A stretch of 8,886 nucleotides of DNA from Brevundimonas sp. GTDB lineage: Bacteria; Pseudomonadota; Alphaproteobacteria; Caulobacterales; Caulobacteraceae. A program made the translations under genes and the position numbers. Location of the stretch: assembly GCA_022712235.1 (NCBI GenBank), contig JALAGW010000261.1, forward strand, positions 1-8,886, read 5' to 3'. Each line of letters opens with the position of its first letter. Positions within the stretch are counted from its first letter, which is position 1. Positions 1 through 4,082 of the stretch are shown one piece after another. The notes beneath the pieces are model-generated. The model ran no database searches. It had not been told where the DNA came from and saw only the letters and a list, made by a program, of their open reading frames with translations.

Positions 1-238
1 CATAGCGGCGGCGGCCGTCGCCGAAGTCGTGCTTCTCGCCCACGCCAGCCTCTTCAAACAGGCGCACGGTGCGATAGACGGTGGCGATCGAGATATGCGG
101 GTCGATCGCCGAGGCGCGGCGATACAGCTCCTCGACGTCAGGATGATCCTCGGCCTGCGACAGGACGCGGGCGATCACGCGCCGCTGTTCGGTCATACGC
201 ATGCCGCGGTCGGCGCAGAGTTTTTCGATCCGTTCCAT
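1..238 (-). CDS. fur: Fur family ferric/metal uptake regulator, N-terminal part (partial)
   Basis: Metal-sensing transcriptional repressor that binds operator DNA when loaded with Fe(II) or a related metal and controls iron homeostasis; cytoplasmic dimer. Only the first 79 residues are in the window, and the gene continues past position 1. The visible part is the winged-helix DNA-binding domain. It opens MERIEKLCADRGMRMTEQRR, carries EDHPDVEELYRRA (30-42), the recognition helix SIATVYRTVRLFEE (50-63), and then EKHDFGDGRRRY, the hinge region leading to the dimerisation and metal-binding domain. This pattern is typical of alphaproteobacterial Fur/Mur proteins; Fur versus Mur cannot be settled without the C-terminal metal ligands. 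The start at 236-238 matches the usual family N-terminus, although no clear Shine-Dalgarno precedes it. It lies 37 nt downstream of rimI in the same direction, so co-transcription is likely. Confidence 0.92.
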   Translation of the reverse strand, partial: MERIEKLCADRGMRMTEQRRVIARVLSQAEDHPDVEELYRRASAIDPHISIATVYRTVRLFEEAGVGEKHDFGDGRRRY

Positions 239-275
239 GGGCCGGAAGATAGGCTGAGCCGTCAGCTTATGGAAG

Positions 276-689
276 CTATCGAGTGAAGTTCAGCGTCAGC
301 ACCAGGGCGTCCTCGCGACTTCCGTCCGCACGCGCATAATATCCGCGCCGACGACCGGCCTCATTGAAGCCCGCGCGGGCGTAGAGGGCGCGGGCGGCGA
401 CATTGTCCTCGGCCACTTCCAGGAACATGCGCTCGGCGCCGAGCGCAGCGGCGCGCACCACCGCGGCCGCGACCAGACGCCCCCCCAGGCCGCCGCGCCG
501 CGCGGCGGGCCGCACGGCCAGGGTCAGGATCTCGGCCTCGTCGGCCACGACGCGGATCAGGATGAAGCCATCCTCCTCGGCCACGGCAAAGACGCCGGGC
601 GAGGTCAGCAGGGCCGACAGGCTGGCCGCGTCCCAGGGCGCGTCAAAGGCCTCGGCGTGAAGGGCGGCGAGGGCGGCGGGATCGGTCAC
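276..689 (-). CDS. rimI: Ribosomal protein S18-alanine N-acetyltransferase (RimI-type GNAT)
   Basis: 137-residue single-domain GNAT enzyme that transfers acetyl from acetyl-CoA to a protein N-terminus, classically the N-terminal alanine of ribosomal protein S18. The acetyl-CoA pyrophosphate loop is RRGGLGGRL (64-72). The motif LEVAEDNVAARALYARAGF (90-108) contains Glu91 and Tyr103, which have the same 12-residue spacing as the catalytic base Glu103 and acid Tyr115 known from Salmonella RimI. RRRGYYAR (112-119) matches the conserved RR-YY stretch near the C-terminus. The start is a GTG at 687-689 that overlaps the tsaB stop in the tetranucleotide GTGA, so translation is probably coupled and no separate ribosome site is needed. 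The tsaB-rimI pairing is a common bacterial arrangement and supports the RimI call over a generic GNAT. Its cellular substrate in this organism is inferred. Confidence 0.93.
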   Translation of the reverse strand: MTDPAALAALHAEAFDAPWDAASLSALLTSPGVFAVAEEDGFILIRVVADEAEILTLAVRPAARRGGLGGRLVAAAVVRAAALGAERMFLEVAEDNVAARALYARAGFNEAGRRRGYYARADGSREDALVLTLNFTR

Positions 690-1375
690 GATGCGACGGT
701 CGGACGCGGCTGGCCGGGCAGACGACTGGGCGGCGTGGCGTCGGGCGCGCGCAGATAGAGAGGCGCGGGCAGGGCGATCGTCGGGTCAGCCCCGGCCGTC
801 AAACGCGCCAGGGCCTCGGGCGAAGGCGCGGCCAGGGGCGCCGTATCAGCCGACCCCAATCGCTCGGGGAAACTATCGACCAAGACGGCCGCGCCCGAAC
901 CAACCAGCGCAGGCGTGGTCCCGGCGGCGGCGTCCAGAACAAGATCCGTCGCGGCCTCTAGCGACACGGCTTCGGCCGGCCCCAGGGCGACGCCGTCGCG
1001 GAACAGGCGCACATAGACCTGACCCCGGCGGGCGTCGATCACGGCCGCGACCAGACCGGCCTTATCGACAGAGGCCGCCAGGGCGTCCAGGGTCGAAACG
1101 CCGACCACGGGACGATCCAGAGCCGCACCCAGGCCCTGGGCGAAGGCCAGCCCGACGCGCAGACCGGTGAAGGAGCCCGGCCCCACCGTGACCCCGATCC
1201 TGTCGATGGCCTCGAAGTCGCCGCCCGCCTCGGCCACGGCGTCGCGGACCATGCCCGCCAGCCGCTCCTGATGGCCCTTGGTCATCAGTTCGGCGCGCAG
1301 GCCCAGCCGGCGCCCGTCCTCGGCCACGCAGGCCGTGCAGGCGCCCAGCGCCGTATCCACGATCAGAACTCTCAT
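686..1375 (-). CDS. tsaB: tRNA t6A37 threonylcarbamoyltransferase complex subunit TsaB
   Basis: Non-catalytic partner of TsaD (with TsaE) in the complex that transfers threonylcarbamoyl from TsaC-made threonylcarbamoyl-AMP to A37 of ANN-decoding tRNAs; cytoplasmic and generally essential. The 229-residue protein has the ASKHA fold opening MRVLIVDTALGACTACV, the family signature VGPGSFTGLRVGLAFAQGLG (64-83), then PVVGVSTLDALA (89-100) and IDARRGQVYVRLF (113-125), all hallmarks of TsaB/YeaZ. TsaB lacks the metal-binding histidines of TsaD, and none are seen here. The ATG at 1373-1375 is preceded at 5 nt by AGGAAGG, a strong ribosome site. It begins 22 nt after the short XRE gene and overlaps rimI by 4 nt, so the three are likely one transcript. 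The C-terminus (about 200-229) is proline-rich and less conserved. Confidence 0.96.
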   Translation of the reverse strand: MRVLIVDTALGACTACVAEDGRRLGLRAELMTKGHQERLAGMVRDAVAEAGGDFEAIDRIGVTVGPGSFTGLRVGLAFAQGLGAALDRPVVGVSTLDALAASVDKAGLVAAVIDARRGQVYVRLFRDGVALGPAEAVSLEAATDLVLDAAAGTTPALVGSGAAVLVDSFPERLGSADTAPLAAPSPEALARLTAGADPTIALPAPLYLRAPDATPPSRLPGQPRPTVAS

Positions 1376-1380
1376 CGCGG

Positions 1381-1387
1381 CCTTCCT
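1381..1387 (-). promoter_or_regulatory. Shine-Dalgarno site of tsaB
   Basis: On the minus strand this reads AGGAAGG, 5 nt before the tsaB ATG. It lies inside the 22-nt gap after the short XRE gene. It fixes the tsaB start and shows that tsaB has its own ribosome entry despite the tight spacing. Confidence 0.8.
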
Positions 1388-1397
1388 ATCGGGGCGC

Positions 1398-1766
1398 TCA
1401 GGCCGACGCCAGCGCCTCGACCACGCGGCTCACCGCCTGACGCACGGCCGGATCGCTGATCCGGGGGAAGGCCTCGGCCAGGGCGCGGCCGTCCGCCGTC
1501 GCCGTCAGGTCGCGCAGACCAGCCATGGGGTCGGGCGCATCGGCCCGCGCGGGAAAGAAATCGGCCACCGAACAGCCCAGGACGGTCGCCACCTGATGCA
1601 GGCGCGAGGCCGAGACGCGGTTGGCGCCCTTTTCGTACTTCTGCACCTGCTGGAAGCTGACCCCGAGTTGTTCCGCCAAAGCCGTCTGCGACAGACCAAG
1701 GGCCGAACGACGGGCGGCCATCCGCAGGCCCACGACGGCGTCGATATGCTGAGTGCGGCGGTTCAT
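1398..1766 (-). CDS. XRE-family transcriptional regulator, PraR-like (short form)
   Basis: 122-residue DNA-binding protein with a Cro/CI-type helix-turn-helix (about residues 12-70). GLSQTALAEQLGVSFQQVQK (24-43) gives the two HTH helices, followed by YEKGANRVSASRLHQVATVL (44-63). The run FQQVQKYEKGANRVSASRL is characteristic of the PraR/Phrr1-like regulators of alphaproteobacteria, in which related proteins control quorum sensing, biofilm or cell-cycle genes. The C-terminal tail (about 74-122) has no domain I recognise. The start at 1764-1766 is chosen over an upstream in-frame start at 1826 because AGGGAG lies 9 nt before it and homologues begin near here. An upstream start would also run through the half-site cluster. 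It heads the run leading to tsaB, rimI and fur. Autoregulation through the GTTTCAT half-sites just upstream is inferred. Target genes are unknown. Confidence 0.88.
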   Translation of the reverse strand: MNRRTQHIDAVVGLRMAARRSALGLSQTALAEQLGVSFQQVQKYEKGANRVSASRLHQVATVLGCSVADFFPARADAPDPMAGLRDLTATADGRALAEAFPRISDPAVRQAVSRVVEALASA

Positions 1767-1775
1767 GGACGGCGG

Positions 1776-1781
1776 CTCCCT
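1776..1781 (-). promoter_or_regulatory. Shine-Dalgarno site of the PraR-like regulator
   Basis: On the minus strand this reads AGGGAG, 9 nt before the ATG at 1764-1766. It supports the shorter start and a 122-residue protein. Confidence 0.65.
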
Positions 1782-1800
1782 GACGTTGACCGCCGTCACA

Positions 1801-1840
1801 GTTTCATAGAGCGCAATGAAACACAACTGTTTCGTTTCAT
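1801..1840. promoter_or_regulatory. Cluster of GTTTCAT/ATGAAAC half-sites, candidate operator
   Basis: The 73-nt gap between the two XRE genes holds GTTTCAT (1801-1807), its inverted copy ATGAAAC (1816-1822, 8-nt spacer), GTTTC (1829-1833) and GTTTCAT (1834-1840). GAAACA and TGTTTC (1818-1833) also form a 6-bp inverted repeat around CAAC. These AT-rich words stand out against very GC-rich DNA. The cluster starts 35 nt upstream of the short XRE start codon, where a promoter and operator would be expected. I infer binding by one or both XRE proteins; no convincing -35/-10 pair could be assigned. The last half-site touches the stop codon of the upstream XRE gene (1840-1842). Confidence 0.5.
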
Positions 1841-2436
1841 CATTCGTCCAGCCGAGCCGTCACGGCCGAAACGGCGCGCGCCCGATGGCGCGGAATGCGC
1901 TCGATAGTCAGCAGGGCGCCCGCGCCCCGCACCACCAGCTCGGTCTCGTCCGACCGCACATAGAGCCGCGCGCGCAAGGCGCCATCGTCCATCTCGATGA
2001 CGCAGCCCTGGTCCCGGCGCGGCCAGCGGCCCGGTGCATACTCGAGCACCGTCCCGGCGGCGGCCCAAGGGGCCAGGTCGTCGGTGGAGAGCTGTAGCCG
2101 TCGCCGCTCGACCACAGGCGCGGCCTCAAAGGCGCGACCGCGCGCCTGAAGACCGTCGGCAACGGGTTTGGGCGGCGGGGCAGGGACGGCGCCGACCAGA
2201 AGGGCCAGATCCTCGGGCGTGGCATCCAGGGCGCCAGTCAGGCGGCGTTGCACGTCAGGACGGAACAGGCCGGGGCGCTTGCCCGCCTCATACAGACCCC
2301 AGCCCTGGCTGGTCATGCCGATCCTCGCGCCGGCCTCGGCCTGGCTCAACCCGCGCTCGCGACGCAGGGCGGCCAGGGCCTCGCCAAGGGCGCGCCCCTC
2401 GGCGCCGGCGTCATCGTCGGATGTGAAACGGGCCAT
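1840..2436 (-). CDS. XRE-family regulator with degenerate CI/LexA-like C-terminal domain
   Basis: 198-residue putative repressor. Residues about 17-70 form a Cro/CI-type helix-turn-helix: LAALRRERGLSQAEAGARIG (21-40), then MTSQGWGLYEAGKR (41-54). A proline-rich linker follows (about 84-92). Residues about 116-198 (STDDLAPWAAAGTVLEYAPG, then DQGCVIEMDDG and LRARLYV) resemble the beta-rich S24/LexA fold of CI-type repressors. The catalytic serine of the usual DSM motif is replaced (DDL, 119-121), and the catalytic lysine also appears missing. If so, it cannot self-cleave and the domain would serve dimerisation or sensing. This assignment is inference from sequence pattern. I chose the ATG at 2434-2436; a GTG at 2452-2454 is possible, and neither has a clear ribosome site. 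Isolated from the next gene upstream by 221 nt that contains the palindrome at 2473-2488. Confidence 0.8.
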   Translation of the reverse strand: MARFTSDDDAGAEGRALGEALAALRRERGLSQAEAGARIGMTSQGWGLYEAGKRPGLFRPDVQRRLTGALDATPEDLALLVGAVPAPPPKPVADGLQARGRAFEAAPVVERRRLQLSTDDLAPWAAAGTVLEYAPGRWPRRDQGCVIEMDDGALRARLYVRSDETELVVRGAGALLTIERIPRHRARAVSAVTARLDE

Positions 2437-2472
2437 GCGGCGATCATGCCCCACGGCCCGTCCGGACGATAG

Positions 2473-2488
2473 TGTTTCATGTGAAACA
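2473..2488. promoter_or_regulatory. parS-like palindrome TGTTTCATGTGAAACA
   Basis: Perfect 7-bp arms TGTTTCA and TGAAACA around TG. The chromosomal ParB-binding consensus is TGTTTCACGTGAAACA; this copy differs by a single C to T change at the centre. It sits 37 nt upstream of the start codon of the XRE gene ending at 1840. Its halves match the GTTTCAT words at 1801-1840 and the ATGTGAAAC at 2421-2429 inside the start of that gene. It may be a parS or degenerate parS site, or an operator of the neighbouring regulators. Confidence 0.55.
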
Positions 2489-2495
2489 TGTTGCT

Positions 2496-2543
2496 TGGGC
2501 CGCGGTCGGCCATTCGGGGCGAGCATTCCTGTGGGCCGCGGTC
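2496..2543. repeat. Two 12-bp direct repeats TGGGCCGCGGTC, 36 bp apart
   Basis: Exact copies at 2496-2507 and 2532-2543 in the gap between the nfu-like gene and the XRE gene. Each contains the 6-bp palindrome CCGCGG. They may be a regulatory pair or a small duplication. No function is assigned. Confidence 0.5.
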
Positions 2544-2560
2544 AGAAGGCTCCGCCTTCT
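2544..2560. repeat. Perfect GC-rich hairpin downstream of the nfu-like gene
   Basis: AGAAGGC (2544-2550) and GCCTTCT (2554-2560) pair exactly around TCC. A weaker hairpin, GGCGC/GCGCC, lies at 2577-2593. Both follow the nfu-like stop codon on the minus strand, but no T-run follows on either strand. They could block 3' exonucleases or help termination; this is inference. Confidence 0.5.
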
Positions 2561-2609
2561 CGACCCGACGCGGCCTGGCGCTTCGCGCGCGCCTCAAAGC
2601 CCCCCAAAT

Positions 2610-2651
2610 GCGCTCAAGCAGCGAGCGACCGCGTCGCGAGCGGTAGCGCCC
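2610..2651 (-). repeat. Structured repeat, copy A (3' of the nfu-like gene)
   Basis: First of five related elements. The outer stem is GCGCT (2610-2614) with AGCGC (2645-2649). The inner stem is GCGAC (2625-2629) with GTCGC (2633-2637) around CGC. It ends with the shared word TAGCGCCC (2644-2651). It begins 6 nt after the stop codon of the nfu-like gene when read on the transcribed strand. It resembles REP-type palindromic elements in size and structure; I do not recognise a named family. Confidence 0.7.
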
Positions 2652-2657
2652 TTCTGC

Positions 2658-3215
2658 TTAAACCACCTGCTCGACGCTGGTCACTTCGGGCACGTAGTGG
2701 CGCATCATCTGCTCCACGCCGGCCTTCAGCGTGGCCGAGGAGGAGGGGCAGCCCGAGCAGGCGCCGCGCATGCGCAGACGCAGGATGCCGGTTTCCTCGT
2801 CGAAATGATCGAACAGGATGTCGCCGCCGTCCTGGGCCACGGCCGGGCGGATGCGGCTGTCCAGCAGACCCTTGATCTCGGCGACGATCTCGCTGTCCTC
2901 GCCGACGTCCTCGGCCGTCGCCGGGGCGTCGCGCGTCAGGGGCGCGCCCGAGACGAAGTGATCCATAATGACCGACAGGATGGGGGCCTTCATGGCTGTC
3001 CAGTCCGGGGCCTGAAGGCCGCGCGTGACCGAGACATAGTCGGCGCCGAAGAAGACGCCCTCGACGCCCTCCAGCTCGAACAGGGCCTCGGCCAGGGGCG
3101 AGACCGCCGCCTCGTCAATGGTGCGATATTCCTGCACGCCTTGCGGGGCCACGTCGCGGCCCGGCAGGAATTTCAGGACTTGGGGGTTCGGCGTGGGTTC
3201 GGTCTGGATGAACAT
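2658..3215 (-). CDS. NifU-family Fe-S cluster carrier protein (NFU1-type)
   Basis: 185-residue cytoplasmic scaffold or carrier that holds a [4Fe-4S] cluster at a dimer interface and passes it to client enzymes. The N-terminal Nfu_N domain (about 1-88) opens MFIQTEPTPNPQVLKFLPGR, the family hallmark, with YRTIDEAAVSPLAEALFELE (30-49) and GVEGVFFGADYVSVTR (50-65). The NifU C-terminal domain (about 108-178) has IRPAVAQDGGDI (122-133) and the cluster-binding motif CSGC (Cys153, Cys156) in RGACSGCPSSSATLK. This N-terminal domain is that of mitochondrial NFU1, not the A-type-like domain of E. coli NfuA, so I give no symbol. The start at 3213-3215 matches the conserved family N-terminus, although an in-frame ATG lies at 3272; no clear ribosome site is seen. 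It lies between the uspA-like gene and the XRE gene, with repeat copy B in its 5' region and copy A just past its stop. Confidence 0.94.
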   Translation of the reverse strand: MFIQTEPTPNPQVLKFLPGRDVAPQGVQEYRTIDEAAVSPLAEALFELEGVEGVFFGADYVSVTRGLQAPDWTAMKAPILSVIMDHFVSGAPLTRDAPATAEDVGEDSEIVAEIKGLLDSRIRPAVAQDGGDILFDHFDEETGILRLRMRGACSGCPSSSATLKAGVEQMMRHYVPEVTSVEQVV

Positions 3216-3286
3216 GGCCGGGAGATGCGCCCGCACGGGACCGTCTTCAAGACCCCAGATGTCGCAATCCACCTATGACGCGATCG

Positions 3287-3324
3287 TCGCTCATGCAGCG
3301 AGGCTCCGCGAGCGATAGCGACCC
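3287..3324 (-). repeat. Structured repeat, copy B (3' of the uspA-like gene)
   Basis: The outer stem is TCGCT (3287-3291) with AGCGA (3317-3321). Both strands of the pair differ from copies A and C, which is a compensatory change. The inner stem is GCTC (3303-3306) with GAGC (3310-3313) around CGC. The end word is TAGCGACC. It starts 5 nt after the stop codon of the uspA-like gene on the transcribed strand. Confidence 0.68.
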
Positions 3325-3329
3325 CAGGA

Positions 3330-3797
3330 TCATGCCAGATCTTCGATATCCGCCTCGGTCAGTTCGCCCGGCACGATGGTCACGGGCAGTTTTCGGCCGG
3401 TGAAGGCGCCGCCCTGTTTCAGCACGGCCGAGACCAGGGGGCCGGGTCCACGCGAGCCGGAACCCGCCGCCAGGACCAGGATCTTGATGTCGGGATCGGC
3501 GCCGACGGCCTTGCGGATCGCCCCCTGGGGATCGCCTTCCTCGATCAGGAAGACCGGCGCAGCGCCCGATTTCTCGGCGGCTTCCTCGCCGATGCGATTC
3601 AGAAGCGCCTCGGCCTCTTCACGTTGCTGGCGGCGGATTTCATCGCGGACGCCGGACCAGTGCTCGTCCGAGCCGCCGGGCAGGGCGCGCAACAGGACCA
3701 CGCGTCCCCCTGTCGATCTGGCCCGCCGGGCGGCGTAGCCCAGGGCCGCGCCGAACTCGGGGCTGTCGTCCACGACGACGAGGAACTTCCTGGGCAT
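3330..3797 (-). CDS. Universal stress protein UspA family
   Basis: 155-residue single-domain protein of the USP alpha/beta fold, a family linked to stress survival; many members bind ATP or AMP, others none. The first strand MPRKFLVVVDDSPEFGAALG carries the conserved Asp (10-11) of the nucleotide site. VVLLRALPGG (33-42) is strand 2, EEGDPQGAIRKAV (86-98) is the usual E-GDP-AI motif, IKILVLAAGSGSRGPGP (104-120) is strand 4 with its glycine loop, and LPVTIVPG (137-144) is the last strand. The ATP motif G-2x-G-9x-G(S/T) is only partly kept: Gly114 and Gly117 are followed by 11 residues before Gly129, so ATP binding is uncertain. An in-frame GTG at 3839 would add 14 residues that lie outside the fold; I prefer the ATG at 3795-3797. 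It stands between repeats C-E upstream and copy B downstream. Confidence 0.92.
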   Translation of the reverse strand: MPRKFLVVVDDSPEFGAALGYAARRARSTGGRVVLLRALPGGSDEHWSGVRDEIRRQQREEAEALLNRIGEEAAEKSGAAPVFLIEEGDPQGAIRKAVGADPDIKILVLAAGSGSRGPGPLVSAVLKQGGAFTGRKLPVTIVPGELTEADIEDLA

Positions 3798-3841
3798 GGG
3801 GTCTTTGCGCCTTGCGGATCTCTGAACAGCGGCGACCACCT

Positions 3842-3867
3842 AACGCCAAGCCGCCCCAAACGCCAAG
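3842..3867. repeat. 9-bp direct repeats AACGCCAAG upstream of the uspA-like gene
   Basis: Exact copies at 3842-3850 and 3859-3867, with an 8-bp spacer, 45-70 nt upstream of the uspA-like start codon. On the transcribed strand they read CTTGGCGTT. The TTGGCG words could be part of a -35 region or a regulator site; no matching -10 box is evident. Confidence 0.4.
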
Positions 3868-3934
3868 GCCCGCCCGCCTCGCCGAGAACGACGAAACGAA
3901 CGGGCCCTGAACTGACGCCGAAGCGCGCGGTCAT

Positions 3935-3975
3935 GCGCTCAAGTCGCGAGGCTCCGCGAGCCGAGCGTAGCGCCC
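3935..3975 (-). repeat. Structured repeat, copy C
   Basis: The outer stem is GCGCT (3935-3939) with AGCGC (3969-3973). The inner stem is GGCTC (3950-3954) with GAGCC (3958-3962) around CGC, and the end word is TAGCGCCC (3968-3975). It lies in the 274-nt gap between gdhZ and the uspA-like gene, in tandem with copies D and E. Confidence 0.7.
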
Positions 3976-3981
3976 AAAGAC

Positions 3982-4022
3982 TCGCTCAAGCAGTGAGTCG
4001 CCGCGCGGCGAACGTAGCGCCC
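3982..4022 (-). repeat. Structured repeat, copy D
   Basis: It starts 7 nt after copy C. The outer stem is CGCT (3983-3986) with AGCG (4016-4019). The inner part is the perfect palindrome TCGCCGCGCGGCGA (3998-4011). The end word is TAGCGCCC (4015-4022). Head and tail match copies A to C, while the inner stem sequence differs but still pairs. Confidence 0.7.
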
Positions 4023-4026
4023 TAAA

Positions 4027-4059
4027 GAGCGAGCGACCGCGTCGCTCGCGATAGCGCCC
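4027..4059 (-). repeat. Structured repeat, copy E (short form); possible gdhZ terminator
   Basis: It lacks the head segment (GCTCAAGCA) of the other copies but has the longest inner stem: GCGAGCGAC (4029-4037) pairs with GTCGCTCGC (4041-4049) around CGC, and the end word is TAGCGCCC (4052-4059). On the transcribed minus strand this 9-bp GC-rich stem is followed by TCTTTAG, a weak T-rich tract. It could therefore terminate gdhZ transcription, beginning 12 nt after the stop codon. Confidence 0.6.
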
Positions 4060-4060
4060 C

Positions 4061-4082
4061 TGGGAAGCTACTTAGCTTCCCA
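4061..4082 (-). terminator. Perfect inverted repeat over the gdhZ stop codon
   Basis: TGGGAAGCTA (4061-4070) is the exact inverse of TAGCTTCCCA (4073-4082), with only CT between. The arms span the last codons and the TAA stop (4072-4074) of gdhZ. The transcript could fold here, with the innermost pairs opening to make a loop. No T-run follows directly, so it is more likely part of a compound 3' structure together with copy E than a classical terminator on its own. Confidence 0.5.

Noticed and set aside
691..1170. Plus-strand open frame of 159 codons opposite tsaB
   Set aside because: Composition is dominated by Arg, Pro and Gly, as expected of antisense frames in GC-rich genes; tsaB on the other strand is fully convincing.
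2472..3278. Plus-strand open frame of 268 codons beginning MFHVKH
   Set aside because: It is the antisense shadow of the nfu-like gene in GC-rich DNA, and its start comes from translating the parS-like palindrome. It has no recognisable domain.
3797..3934. Assigned -35/-10 promoter for the uspA-like gene
   Set aside because: TTGGCG words are present on the minus strand, but no convincing -10 box occurs at a suitable distance.
3935..4059. Three tandem repeats as a CRISPR array
   Set aside because: The units are diverged, palindromic and almost contiguous (7 and 4 nt apart), with no unique spacers of regular length and no cas genes.
3287..4059. Repeat copies as classical rho-independent terminators
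   Set aside because: Most copies lack a T-run after the stem on either strand; only copy E has a weak TCTTT. A 3'-end role is kept as a finding but not as a firm terminator call.
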